DNA of 64,000 nt from Planctomycetota bacterium (GTDB lineage Bacteria > Planctomycetota > UBA1135 > GCA-002686595): assembly GCA_020638855.1 (NCBI GenBank), contig JACKHT010000001.1, positions 124,001 through 188,000 on the forward strand. Direction: 5' to 3'. Position numbers and translations under genes: made by a program. Shown piece by piece: positions 1 to 9,700 of this stretch. Positions within the stretch are counted from its first letter, which is position 1, and each line of letters starts with the position of its first letter. The notes under the pieces are model-generated. The model had not been told where the DNA came from. It did not search any database and was given only the letters and a program-made list of their open reading frames with translations.

Positions 1-564
1 CGCGGCCCCGCCGCAGCGGCCGTGGGCCGTATGGTGCTCGACGGCGCCGCGCGCGAAGAGGCCCTGGCGGAGATGCTGCAATGGTGTGGGACGGCCACCA
101 ACTACAAGGGGCTGTTCGACGAGATCGCCTTCGCCGAGATGCCCACCGCCGCCGAAACCGCCGCCCAGACCTTCGACTTCCCCGCCCAACACATGTTCGA
201 TGGCGTTCGCGCCGGGATGATCCCCATGGGGCGCCATTGGGACGAGCTCAAGTACGCGGCCAAGCACGACTGGCAAGTCGACCCGGAGCACCCCGACATC
301 CAGCTCGCGCACGAAGCCGAACAGTGCGCGGAGATTTTGGAGCATTGCAAGAACATGGCGGACTTCGACAGCCCGATGCCGCACAGCGAGGAAGTCCTGG
401 GTTGGTTCCAAAGCGGCCACAAGGGCACCATCGACCTGGCGCGCATTCTGAGGTCGCGTGGCGAGTTGGAAGCCCAAGGAGTCGATTGGCGCGCCCAAGC
501 GGCCGACGCCTACAAGGTCGCCTCCTCGAGCTGCAAGGACTGCCACAGCCAGTACCGCGACTGA
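1..564 (+). CDS. cytochrome c'-like monoheme protein, 5' partial
   Basis: The reading frame is open to the left window edge, so the true start, and any signal peptide, lies outside. The visible 187 residues are mostly helical and end in a CKDCH heme-binding motif about eight residues from the C terminus. A single C-terminal CxxCH after a helical body is the layout of the cytochrome c' four-helix-bundle family, in which the heme is attached near the end of the last helix. The protein would be periplasmic and could carry electrons or bind small gases. A GTG at 22 and an ATG at 31 are internal start candidates, but neither gives a signal peptide, which favours an upstream start. The gene ends just before a strong hairpin shared with convergent mreB. 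The heme attachment site is clear; the family assignment is moderate. Confidence 0.6.
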   Translation, partial: RGPAAAAVGRMVLDGAAREEALAEMLQWCGTATNYKGLFDEIAFAEMPTAAETAAQTFDFPAQHMFDGVRAGMIPMGRHWDELKYAAKHDWQVDPEHPDIQLAHEAEQCAEILEHCKNMADFDSPMPHSEEVLGWFQSGHKGTIDLARILRSRGELEAQGVDWRAQAADAYKVASSSCKDCHSQYRD

Positions 565-602
565 TTTGCCTGCAGAAGGGCTCCTAGGGGCCCCAAACGA
601 CA

Positions 603-639
603 AGCGGGGCGTCCTAGCCGGTGGCCGGGACGCCCCGCT
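603..639. terminator. bidirectional terminator hairpin
   Basis: A perfect 12-bp inverted repeat (603-614 with 628-639) around a 13-nt loop lies between the cytochrome gene and convergent mreB. There is no clear U-tract, so it may stabilise 3' ends rather than act as a classical intrinsic terminator. Confidence 0.7.
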
Positions 640-674
640 GCTTTGTGGGCTGGCAGTTGGATTCCTGCGCGAAC

Positions 675-1739
675 CTAGTCGTCGTCTTCGCTGGCCAACA
701 CGCGGCTGAACACGTCGAGCTTGTCAAGGAAGATGCCCGTTCCACGCGCCACGGCGGTCAGGGGATCGGGCGCCATGACAGCGGGCACGCCGATGTACTC
801 GGAGATCGCCTGGCCCAGACCATGCAGCAACGCGCCACCACCCACCAGGGTGATGCCCGAGTCGTACAGGTCGGCGGAGATTTCGGGCGGGGCCTCCTCG
901 AGGATGCCGCGGATCGCTTCGCAGATCAGGCGCACGGGGTGACCCAGGGCCTCGCGGACTTCGATCGAGGTGACCGTCGTGCGACGGGGCATTCCCTGGA
1001 TCGAGTCGCGGCCCTTGACCTCCATCGAGAGCTCTTGCTCCATGGGGTAGGCCGATCCGATGGTGAGCTTGATGCGCTCGGCGGTTTGCTCGCCGATCAG
1101 TAGGTTGTGGTGACGGCGCAGGTGCGCGACGATGGCTTCATCCATCTCGTCCCCGGCGATACGCAGCGAGGTCGATACGACCGCTCCAGCGAGCGACAGG
1201 ACGGCGATTTCGGTGGTTCCACCCCCCACGTCGACGACCAGCGAGCCGCGCGCTTCGGTCACGGGCATGTCGCACCCAATACCCGCGGCCATCGGCTCGT
1301 CGATCAGGTACACGCGCCGAGCGCCAGCCCGTTCGGCCGAATGGATCACCGCCCGGCGTTCGACGGCGGTGATGCCCACGGGGACCGCGATGACGACCTG
1401 GGGTTTGATCCAGGAGCGGCCTTCATGGACCTTGGTGATGAAGTAGCGCAGCATCTTCTCGGTCACGTCGAAGTCCGCGATCACGCCGTGCTTGAGCGGG
1501 CGGATGGCTTCGATCGATCCGGGGGTCTTGCCGAGCATGGCCTTGGCCGTATTGCCCACTGCCATGCCGTCGAGCAGCACCTCGTTGGTGCCCTTCTTGA
1601 CGGCCACCACGCTGGGCTCATTCAAGATGATGCCTCGCCCACGGGCGCAGACCAGGGTATTGGCAGTACCCAGGTCGATTCCCATGTCGACAGAGAAGTG
1701 CCCGAAGGCCCATTCCATCGGCTTAAAAACATTCAACAT
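675..1739 (-). CDS. mreB: rod shape-determining protein MreB
   Basis: This is an actin-like filament ATPase that guides cell-wall synthesis at the inner membrane. The 354 residues include the phosphate-1 motif DLGTANT near the N terminus, the conserved EPSVVAV stretch, the phosphate-2 motif VDVGGGTTEIAV, and the adenosine motif GGGALLHGL near the C terminus. The frame is open to 1805, but ATG at 1739 is chosen because the MreB-type N terminus starts there and a GGGAG lies just upstream. A candidate promoter lies about 105 nt upstream. The small membrane protein and MreC-like gene upstream on the same strand suggest a cell-envelope cluster, although 290 bases and a terminator separate them. 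The C-terminal tail is acidic (EDDD). Confidence 0.95.
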   Translation of the reverse strand: MLNVFKPMEWAFGHFSVDMGIDLGTANTLVCARGRGIILNEPSVVAVKKGTNEVLLDGMAVGNTAKAMLGKTPGSIEAIRPLKHGVIADFDVTEKMLRYFITKVHEGRSWIKPQVVIAVPVGITAVERRAVIHSAERAGARRVYLIDEPMAAGIGCDMPVTEARGSLVVDVGGGTTEIAVLSLAGAVVSTSLRIAGDEMDEAIVAHLRRHHNLLIGEQTAERIKLTIGSAYPMEQELSMEVKGRDSIQGMPRRTTVTSIEVREALGHPVRLICEAIRGILEEAPPEISADLYDSGITLVGGGALLHGLGQAISEYIGVPAVMAPDPLTAVARGTGIFLDKLDVFSRVLASEDDD

Positions 1740-1841
1740 CGAGGCTCCCAGACGGTTTTTGCGGTGTGCAGCGGGCCCAGTCGACTTGGAAGAAACGGTT
1801 CCCACACCGAACTCCCCAAGCCCTGATCACCCTCGCCCGCG

Positions 1842-1871
1842 AGTCTAGGGGTCGCTTCGGGCCCTATTCAA
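1842..1871 (-). promoter_or_regulatory. candidate promoter for mreB
   Basis: On the minus strand TTGAAT and TAGACT are separated by 18 nt, each matching the sigma-70 consensus at 4 of 6 positions. It lies about 105 nt upstream of the mreB start. Spacing and position are reasonable, but the boxes are weak. Confidence 0.4.
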
Positions 1872-1969
1872 GCGTAAGGGCCCCCAGGCTCTGGGCAATT
1901 CCAAAACCGCGTTGAAATTGGGAAGAATTCGGTCCAGTTCTGGCCGGCGGCGCCGACGCGCGCAGAAAC

Positions 1970-2009
1970 AGCGCGAGGCGTCCTCCCCAGGGGAAGGACG
2001 CCTCGCGCT
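1970..2009 (-). terminator. terminator hairpin downstream of the small membrane protein gene
   Basis: A perfect 15-bp inverted repeat (1970-1984 with 1995-2009) with a 10-nt loop begins 18 nt after the stop of the 2028-2255 gene. It probably separates the MreC-like operon from mreB. Confidence 0.75.
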
Positions 2010-2027
2010 TGGGTCGCGGCCGGGGGC

Positions 2028-2255
2028 CTACTTGAAGAACATGCCTTCGCCGTAGGAACCGCGAGCGCGGTCGATCATGAAGAACGCAACGATCAAGAGG
2101 ATCGTGGTGAAGAAGACGATGCCTTCTTCCAGGCCAAAGCCTTTCTCCTCTTCGACCACATCCACCGACGCGCGGGGAGCGCGGGCAGAGGCTTTCGGAG
2201 TTTCCGCCGCGCCGGTCCGGCGGGCAGAGCTAGCTTTCTTGCGAGTTTGGGCCAT
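2028..2255 (-). CDS. small single-span membrane protein, unknown function
   Basis: The 75-residue protein has a basic Lys/Arg/Ala-rich first half (MAQTRKKASSARR), a short acidic patch, and one hydrophobic segment (IVFFTTILLIVAFFMI) near the C terminus. It would be a tail-anchored or single-pass inner-membrane protein. The start at 2255 is supported by a near-ideal ribosome binding site (AAAGGAG) immediately upstream; the longer frame to 2354 lacks this. It follows the MreC-like gene by 23 nt and shares its operon. I do not recognise the family. A role with the MreC-like protein is inference from context only. Confidence 0.65.
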   Translation of the reverse strand: MAQTRKKASSARRTGAAETPKASARAPRASVDVVEEEKGFGLEEGIVFFTTILLIVAFFMIDRARGSYGEGMFFK

Positions 2256-2278
2256 GGGAATTGCTCCTTTGGGTTGGC

Positions 2279-3136
2279 CTACAGGCGGGTGGTGGCTTTG
2301 TCGCCTTGGGTGATGGCGCGGTCTTGGTAGACGCTCTTGATCGTGGCGAAGCACATGTTGTCTTCGACGGTTTCTACTCGGACGGTGCCCTTGTACTGGT
2401 TGCCGTTGTAGACGCTGAACTCAAAGCCACGCTGGACGCCATCGGCACGACCGCGGTTGATCCCCACGAGGCCCGGCTTGACTGCGTTCGACACGGTCAC
2501 GATCGCACCCGAGATTTCGGGCTGGACCATCAACACGGTCGGGTCGACGCCGGTTTCGGCGATGACCACGTCCAAGGTCGTCTGGGTCTTCTCCAGGTTC
2601 TTGGCCAAGGTGGTGGTTTCGGTCTCGAGCTCGACGATGCGACGCTCGGCGGCGGCGAGGGCTTCCTCGGCGTCACGCTGGGCATCGCCCGAGGATTGAG
2701 CCGTGGCTTCCGCTTCGCGGCGAGCATCCTTGGCGGCTTGCAGCTCGGCCATGGCTTGCTCGTACTTGGTTTGAGCTTCGCTGCGAGCTTGCTCTAGGGC
2801 AGCCATGTTCTGGTTGATGCCGTCCACCGAAGCGCGCAGTTGCGAGTTGGTGTCCTTCTCGGCCGCCAAGTCCGCGATGTTGCGGTCGTTGATGTTCTTG
2901 ATCTGGTCCCGCTCGTCACGGAAGCGACCACTGGACTCCTTGAGAGTGGCGATTTCGGCGTTGCGAGCCTTGAGGTCCTCGTTCAGGGCGTCTAGCTCCT
3001 GCTGTTTGGCGGTAGCCAGTTCATCGTGCTTGGTCTTCCAGTTTTGAGCCGAGCTCAAGTGGTTGGAAGCCCATCCCAGGGCCAGGGCGGCGAGCAATAG
3101 GTTCAGAACGATGAAGATCCGTGCGATCGAACTCAT
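2279..3136 (-). CDS. MreC-like membrane-anchored coiled-coil protein
   Basis: The 285-residue protein has an N-terminal membrane segment (residues about 5-24), a long Ala/Glu/Arg-rich coiled coil (about 35-190), and a C-terminal beta-rich domain with the pattern INRGRADGVQRGFEF followed by GTVRVETVEDN. Anchor, coiled coil and beta domain is the MreC layout, and the NRG..DGV..G pattern is typical of the MreC beta domain. It also sits near mreB on the same strand. The sequence is too divergent to name mreC with confidence; it could be another scaffold protein. It is first in an operon with the 75-residue membrane protein and has a good upstream promoter. Confidence 0.55.
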   Translation of the reverse strand: MSSIARIFIVLNLLLAALALGWASNHLSSAQNWKTKHDELATAKQQELDALNEDLKARNAEIATLKESSGRFRDERDQIKNINDRNIADLAAEKDTNSQLRASVDGINQNMAALEQARSEAQTKYEQAMAELQAAKDARREAEATAQSSGDAQRDAEEALAAAERRIVELETETTTLAKNLEKTQTTLDVVIAETGVDPTVLMVQPEISGAIVTVSNAVKPGLVGINRGRADGVQRGFEFSVYNGNQYKGTVRVETVEDNMCFATIKSVYQDRAITQGDKATTRL

Positions 3137-3323
3137 GTTGGATCCGAGAGTGGGGGGTTGGGTCTGTTGGGGAGCCCCAACCTACAGAATCCCGGGGCAG
3201 GGGCTCTGAACAGGAGGGGTACGGTTGGTTGCGTCCCTGGCTCCGGCACCACGGAGGCTCCCATTTCTTGCGAAATCGGAACAACCGGGGCTTTCGACCG
3301 GGGGCGGTTCGCTGAGGCGGGCG

Positions 3324-3353
3324 AGTATAGGAGTGCCGGATAGAGGCGGTCAA
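3324..3353 (-). promoter_or_regulatory. sigma-70-like promoter for the MreC-like operon
   Basis: On the minus strand TTGACC and TATACT are separated by 18 nt (5/6 matches each). Transcription would start near 3317, giving a leader of about 180 nt. The leader contains a short GC-rich hairpin (GTTGGGG paired with CCCCAAC) near 3160-3182. Confidence 0.7.
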
Positions 3354-3414
3354 GCATCGTTCCGGGGACCTGGATCGCCCACCGTGCGGCTCTTAGGCGT
3401 TTCGAGGGCGGCAG

Positions 3415-5193
3415 TTACCGCTTTCCAGCCAGGAATGCGCAGGCCAGAACCAGGATCCCGAAGGCCCAGGCCTGGATTCGGCGGGTCCGTACATAGGGTG
3501 TGAGCGGCGCCGCCCCGTCCGCGTCGCGCTTGGGAACCGGGACCGTGACCCGCAGGGTCCCGCGCACCATCTTGTGCCGGCCATCCTGCTCCAGAAGGGC
3601 CAAGAGCCGCCCGTCAGGACCAAAAAGGGCGCTGGCCCCCGAATTGGTGGCCCGCAGCACGGACCGACCCACCTGGATCGCCTCCAGCCGCGAAAAGGCC
3701 AGCATGTGGTCCATCAGCACGCTTTCCTCGTACCAGGCCTCGTTGCTGGCCACCAGGTGGAAATCGACCCCTTGGCCCCCCTGCACCCCAAGAAAGGGGT
3801 CGTCGTAGGAGTTGTCGTAGCAGATCAAGACCCCCGCTCGCCAGGTCCGGCCATCGCGGCCCGTGAAGGGCAAAACAGCGGAAACCCCGTTGGTGACGAA
3901 GTCGGGGATGTAGCCCCCCACCGACTGGATGATGCGCAGCAACCAGGGCAGGTACGCCGCGGGGTAGGGATTTTCCGCCGCGGGCACCAGGTGCACCTTG
4001 CTGGCCACGGGCCCGGGCTGGCCCTCGGGATTCCAAATCTGAGCGGCGTTCATGCGCCACAGGGCCCCATCGCGGACCACCATGGCCTCCACCCCACCGA
4101 AGAGCGAGGCGCCCGGGGGAATCGGGGGCGTGCCCTGAGCAGCAGCCCGCAACCAGGGTTGGGGGTACCGACTCAGTAGTTTTTGGCTGGGTAGGGCCCG
4201 GCCCAGGGCCAGATCGACCGCGTACTGCAGCATGTCTTGGCTCGCCTGCAGCTCGTCCAAAGACCAGATGCGGCCTGCGAAGCCCGGCGCGTTGACTCCG
4301 GACTCGAGCGCTGGCCAGACGTCGGATGCGATCGAGATTCCGGGCAACATCGTCTCACCCAAGCAGACCAGGTCCGGGCTGGGTTCCCCCGCCGCACGGG
4401 CCGCTTCGATCCCGTCCGCCAGGAGTTGGTATGGGTCGATCAAGCGGACCTGCAAGTAGTCCTCGGCGTGGGCTTTGAGCTTCTGCTCCAAGCCCGGGGT
4501 CACGACCATCACGCGCGGACCGTCGACCATCGCCGGCGGCGAAGTGAACCAACCGGCCGCAATCACGAGCAAAGGAACTCCCAGCCCGACGCCATAGCTG
4601 AGCCTTACCGACCCGACCGCGGAGGCCCCGCGCAGTCGATCCGCGATCCAGCCCGCAAAGGCCGCCATCGCCACCGAAAGCCCCCAAACCCCAAAAACCC
4701 GCGCGCCCGAGGCGAACCAAACCTGTGCATGGGACAGGGTGCCCAACCGCCACCAACCGAAGCTCAACGGAGCGTCGAGGCCGAAGCGAACCGCTTCCCC
4801 GGTGACCCAAGCCAAAGGCGCGGCCAGAGCCAACGGAAACCGGCGCGCCAAGCGTCGCAGCAAGACGCCCGCCCCCACCATGTACAAGGCTGGCACGGCT
4901 CCCATGGGGAAAACCGCCCAGGGCAACAAGTACCGCATCCAATAGGCGTACCCGCACAAACCAAAGGTCGCACCCAACCACTCGACACTCTTGGCCCGCG
5001 GGCCCGGCTGCGATGCCGCCCAAGCCCAGGGAACCAACGCGACCATCGCGAGCCAACCGAACCCGTCCTGGTGGAACCAACCCGGTTGGGCCAACAGGAG
5101 CAGTCCCCAGGTGGCAAAGACCGCCAATAGGCGCTTGCCCGGAGCCAAGCCTGTCGTTTGCGATGGAGAGGAAGTGAGCGCGGGGGTGTTCAA
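3415..5193 (-). CDS. lnt: apolipoprotein N-acyltransferase
   Basis: Lnt transfers the third acyl chain to the N-terminal cysteine of lipoproteins in the inner membrane. The 592 residues start with several membrane segments (about 25-215), followed by a nitrilase-fold domain. The catalytic triad is visible: Glu280 in CLGETMLPG, Lys399 in SKVHLVPAAE and Cys458 in ICYDNSYDD. The later SNEAWYEES and RATNSG stretches are also typical. A final hydrophobic segment closes the protein. It is longer than the usual 500 or so residues because of an insertion between the Glu and Lys motifs. The start is a TTG at 5193, with AGGA about 10 nt upstream and a promoter just behind it. It is divergent from the RND operon. 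Several lipoproteins in this window (adaptor, parvulin, cytochrome c) would be substrates. Confidence 0.93.
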   Translation of the reverse strand: MNTPALTSSPSQTTGLAPGKRLLAVFATWGLLLLAQPGWFHQDGFGWLAMVALVPWAWAASQPGPRAKSVEWLGATFGLCGYAYWMRYLLPWAVFPMGAVPALYMVGAGVLLRRLARRFPLALAAPLAWVTGEAVRFGLDAPLSFGWWRLGTLSHAQVWFASGARVFGVWGLSVAMAAFAGWIADRLRGASAVGSVRLSYGVGLGVPLLVIAAGWFTSPPAMVDGPRVMVVTPGLEQKLKAHAEDYLQVRLIDPYQLLADGIEAARAAGEPSPDLVCLGETMLPGISIASDVWPALESGVNAPGFAGRIWSLDELQASQDMLQYAVDLALGRALPSQKLLSRYPQPWLRAAAQGTPPIPPGASLFGGVEAMVVRDGALWRMNAAQIWNPEGQPGPVASKVHLVPAAENPYPAAYLPWLLRIIQSVGGYIPDFVTNGVSAVLPFTGRDGRTWRAGVLICYDNSYDDPFLGVQGGQGVDFHLVASNEAWYEESVLMDHMLAFSRLEAIQVGRSVLRATNSGASALFGPDGRLLALLEQDGRHKMVRGTLRVTVPVPKRDADGAAPLTPYVRTRRIQAWAFGILVLACAFLAGKR

Positions 5194-5222
5194 GGTCAGA
5201 CGTCCTAGGGAAACGGCTTCGT

Positions 5223-5252
5223 ATTACAGACCTTTTGCCACCACTCGGGCAA
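5223..5252 (-). promoter_or_regulatory. candidate promoter for lnt
   Basis: On the minus strand TTGCCC and TGTAAT (5/6) are separated by 18 nt. The expected start near 5216 gives a leader of about 23 nt before the TTG start. Confidence 0.5.
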
Positions 5253-5314
5253 GACCAGAGATCATCATGGCGCGATGTTCTAGGCTGCTGTCCTAGTCCC
5301 AGCCTCACTCACCT

Positions 5315-6718
5315 ATGGATCGAAACCTCCGAACAGCCCTGCCCATCGCGGCGGGGTGGATGCTGCTTGCCAGCCTGTGCGCCTGCCAAAAGCAAGACCC
5401 CGCCAAGGGTCCCAACAACCAACCATCGCTGCAGGGCGAGGTCAAACGGGACATCCTGCATCGGGTTCAAGTGGCTCCGGTCGAGCGCAAGGAAATGGTC
5501 CGTACGCTGACCGTGACCCGCGCGATTGAGTCCGAATTCCAAATCGAAGTCCTGCCGCAAACCACGGGGACCGTGGTGGAGCTATTGGTCGACGAAGGCG
5601 ACGCGGTGGTAGAAGGCCAAGTCCTGGCTCGGCTCGACGGGCGTCAAGCCGATGCGGCGCTGCGCGATTCGCGATTGGCACTCGAAGAAGCGCGCGGGAA
5701 GGGCCCGCAGTTGTCCTTGGCCGTAAGGGAAGCCGAAGAGCGCGTGCAACGCGCGGCGCTGACCCACCAACAAGCCAACCGCGACTACGAACGCAACAAG
5801 AGCGCAGGTTTCGTGAGTTCGAGCGACCTGGAAAAACTCGAACTCAGCCGCGATCAGGCCTACCGCGACTGGCAAGCCTCGATCCTCAGCCAGGACAGCG
5901 CCAAGCAGGATTTGGAAAACCAAGGTTCGGTCATCGACCGTGCCGAACTGGCGGTGGAAAAGGCGGAGCTGGAGCTTTCCTACTACGAAATCAAAGCGCC
6001 GTTCCCCGGCATCATCGCCGAGCGCAAAGTCAACCTGGGTGCGAGCGTGGGCCCCAATGCCGGTGCGTTCTTGCTGACCGATCCCGCTCACTTGCGCGCC
6101 GTGCTCTTCCGCCCGCAAAAGGAGCTGGAATTCTTCCAAAAGGCCGCCGCGCTTCAGGAATCTGCCGACAAGACCCTTGCCATCCGCGCCGTGCCTGAAG
6201 CCTACGGCGACGTGGCCTACGGCGGGACGATCCGCCGCGTGAGCCCCACCGTCGACGCCCAAAGCGGCTCGATTCGGGTGACCATCGACTTGCAGCAGCC
6301 CCCCGCCGGAGATCCGCGCCCTCCGCTGCTACCCGGCATGATGGTACGCCTCAGCATCGTCACCGAGCGCCACGAACAAGCCTTGGTGGTCCAGAAGCGC
6401 GCGCTGCGCCGCGAAGGCGAACGCCGCTATCTGTTCGTCGTGCGCGAAGGGCGTGCCGTCCGTGTGGAAGTGGAAGAGGGCTTGCTCGGCGAGTTGGACG
6501 TGGAGGTGATTCCCGTCGACGGTTACGAGTTGCGCGAGGCCGAACCCGTGGTGATCGTCGGAGGACGCGACTTGGAGGATGGCCAAGACGTGCAGCTCGC
6601 CCCCCCAACTCCCACTGGGGATGAGGACGCGACGCTGCCCGACGGGGAGACCAGCGAAGCCCAACCGGCTGCGACCGACACCCAAGCCACCTCGGAAGGC
6701 AAAGCCCAAGATGCCTGA
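5315..6718 (+). CDS. RND efflux periplasmic adaptor lipoprotein (HlyD/AcrA family)
   Basis: This membrane-fusion protein would link the two RND pumps downstream to an outer-membrane channel. The 467 residues start with a lipoprotein signal (hydrophobic run ending LCAC). A biotinyl/lipoyl-like half (TTGTVVELLVDEGDAVVEGQVLARLD), an alpha-helical hairpin (about 110-210), the second lipoyl half (YYEIKAPFPGIIAERKVN) and beta-barrel/membrane-proximal domains follow. The C-terminal tail is acidic and Thr/Glu-rich. Its end overlaps the first pump gene by 8 nt, so the three genes are probably translationally coupled. No outer-membrane factor (TolC type) gene is present here. The substrate cannot be read from sequence. 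Confidence 0.9.
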   Translation: MDRNLRTALPIAAGWMLLASLCACQKQDPAKGPNNQPSLQGEVKRDILHRVQVAPVERKEMVRTLTVTRAIESEFQIEVLPQTTGTVVELLVDEGDAVVEGQVLARLDGRQADAALRDSRLALEEARGKGPQLSLAVREAEERVQRAALTHQQANRDYERNKSAGFVSSSDLEKLELSRDQAYRDWQASILSQDSAKQDLENQGSVIDRAELAVEKAELELSYYEIKAPFPGIIAERKVNLGASVGPNAGAFLLTDPAHLRAVLFRPQKELEFFQKAAALQESADKTLAIRAVPEAYGDVAYGGTIRRVSPTVDAQSGSIRVTIDLQQPPAGDPRPPLLPGMMVRLSIVTERHEQALVVQKRALRREGERRYLFVVREGRAVRVEVEEGLLGELDVEVIPVDGYELREAEPVVIVGGRDLEDGQDVQLAPPTPTGDEDATLPDGETSEAQPAATDTQATSEGKAQDA

Positions 6719-9700
6719 GTCCAACTCCCCCACCGCCAAGCCGATTGGGGGCATCCTGGCCGCCGTTCCGCGGCGGCCGGTGGCCGTCACCATGCTGTTC
6801 CTTGCGATCGCCGTGTTCGGCATCGTGAGCTTGGGCAAGCTACCCCAGGATCTGCTGCCCGAGATCAGCTACCCCACGCTGACGGTGCGCACCAACTACC
6901 CTGGAGCGGCACCCGAGGACGTGGAGGAGCGCATCTCGGAACGGGTGCAAGAGGCGCTTTCGACCCTGAACGGCTTGGTTCGATCGAGTTCGATCAGCCG
7001 CGCCGAAACCTCCGATGTGTTGCTCGAGTTCACTTGGGGCACCAACATGACCTTCGCGGTGCAGGAGGTCCGCGATCGCCTGGACAGCGTGTTCTTGCCG
7101 GACAACGCCGAGCGGCCGTTGATCCTGCGCTACGACCCCAACCTCGACCCCATTCTGCGTATCGGCCTACGGGCTCCAGACGGGGCTACCGACCCGCGCA
7201 GCCCCGAGACGCTCATCCGCTTGCGCTGGCTCGCCGAGCAACGCATCAAGCGCCAACTGGAAACGATCAAGGGCGTCGCCGCAGTTCAAGTCCACGGGGG
7301 ACTGCAAGAGGAAATCTTGATCAAGGTCGACCCCGATCGCTTGGCCGCGCTGGGCATCACGCCTTCGCTGATTGGAACGCGCCTCGCCCAGGAGAACTTG
7401 AACGCATCGGCCGGACAGATCCGCGAAGGGTCGACCGACTACCTCGTGCGCACGCTCAACGAGTTCAAGACCGTTCAAGAGATCGCCGGACTCGCCCTCG
7501 AAAAGCGCGACAACACCACCATCCGCATCCAAGACGTGGCGCAGGTGGAACGCACCTTTGCCGAACGCGAGGTGATCACGCGCATCAAAGGCTCGGAAGC
7601 GGTCGAGATCACAATCTACCGCGAAGCCGGGGCCAACATCGTCGATGTGGCCCAAAGGGTTCGCGAAGCGGTGTTTGGCACCGAAGAGCAGCAGAAAAAG
7701 GGACAATCCGGCGCGGGCAACTCGCAATGGGCCAACCAGCGCATGCTCACCCATTTGGCGTACACCCTCAGCAAAGAGGCCAAGTTCGAGCTCCTTTCGG
7801 ACCAATCGGTGTTCATCGAGGCCGCTGTGGACGACGTGCGTCAAGCGGGAACGTTGGGTGCGCTGTTTGCGGTGGCCGTGATCTGGCTTTTCCTGCGCCA
7901 CCTGACAGCGACCATGATCATCGCCCTGGCGATTCCGATCTCGGTCATCGCCACCTTCGCGCCGATGCTCTTGACCGGCGTTTCGCTCAACATCATGTCG
8001 CTCGGTGGCTTGGCCCTGGGCATCGGCATGTTGGTTGACAACGCCATCGTGGTGCTGGAGTCGATCACGCGCTGCCGGGATGAGGGCGACGATCTGGAGC
8101 GTGCCGCGATCCGCGGGACCAGCGAAGTGGCTGGCGCGATCACGGCTTCGACCCTGACCACCGTCGCGATCTTCGCTCCGATTGTGTTTGTCGAAGGCGT
8201 GGCCGGCCAGATCTTCGCCGACCAGGCCGTGACCGTGGTGTCGTCGTTGTTGGTCTCGTTGGCGGTAGCCCTGCTGTTCATACCGATGCTCGCAGCGCGC
8301 CCGATGCTGGCCAACGCGGGATCGTTCGAACGCTCGTTCGCTTGGGTGGGTCGCTCGGCCACCATCGTGCGGGAGGCACCCGCTAGTGCCCCACTACGGC
8401 TGGCAAAGTTTGTCGGGTCGTTCCTGCACGAACGCCTGGGGACCGGGCTCCGCTGGAGCCCCATCCAAACGGTTCCCAACCTCTTCACCTTGCTGGGGAG
8501 GTTGCTCTTGGTGGTCCTGTTCCTGGCCTTGCGGCTGGTCATGCTGCTAGCGCTGATCCCAGGGCTTGTGGTTTGGCTGCTTGGGCTCGTCCGGCGCTTC
8601 ACGTTTGACCCCCTTTGGAACTTCCTCGACTGGCTGTACCCGCGCGTATTGGCTGGCTCGTTGCGCGCACCCTGGTTGGTGCTGGGCGCGGTGGGATTGC
8701 TCGGTTTTGGAGCCTACGAACGGGTAGGCAACCTGGGCTTGGAGCTGCTTCCGGAAATCCACCAGGGTGAATTCACGGCCTTCATGACCTTGGAAGTGGG
8801 CACCCCCATCGGGATCTCGCAAGCGATCTTCGGTGAGATCGACGAACAGGTCCAGGCGCTTGCGGGCGTGCAAACCACGGCCCTGACCGTGGGGGTCGAA
8901 GCCGAAACCCTTACCCGCGAAATCGAAGGCGAGAACACCGGCCGTTTGACCGTGCGCTTGGCGACCGGCGCGGCCAGCGAGGATGCCGAGAACCGCATCG
9001 AGGAGCAGGTTCGCCGCATCATCGAACAGACCCCGGCCATCACCAAACCGCCCACCTTCCGGCGGCCGACCCCCTTCTCGCTCGAGTCTCCGATCGCCGT
9101 CGAAGTCCGGGGCCACAACCTGGACACCCTGGCCGAAGTCGCGCGGGACGTGGAGCAGCGCTTGAACCAGCTGCCCGGCCTGACCGATGTGCGCAGCACC
9201 CTGCACCCCGGTCATCCCGAAGCGTTGCTCGTTTTCAACCGGGACAAGGCCCTGGCCTTTGGGCTCGACATCGGCACCATGTCGAGCTTCATCCGGGACC
9301 AGGTCCTGGGCCGGGTCGACACGCGTTTTGTCGAGGGCGAAGACCGCATTGCCATCCGCGTGCGCGCCGACCAGGATCGCTTGGCGACGCTCGAGGACGT
9401 GCGCGCGCTGGTGATCAACCCGACGGATGCCAATCCGATCCCCCTTTCGGCGGTGGCCGAACTATCGCAAGTTCAAGGGCCTGCTGAAGTCCGACGCATC
9501 GGCAACAACCGCGCCGTCTTGGTCACGGCCAGCGCGACGGGTTTCGATTTGGGTGGTCTCACCGCCTCGATCGAAACGGCGCTGGCGGACATGGAAGTCC
9601 CCGACAACGTGATCGTGGAATTGGGCGGACAAAAGCGTGAGCTCGACCAGAGCCGCCGAAGCCTCACCATGGCGCTCTTGCTGGCGATCTTTTTGGTCTA

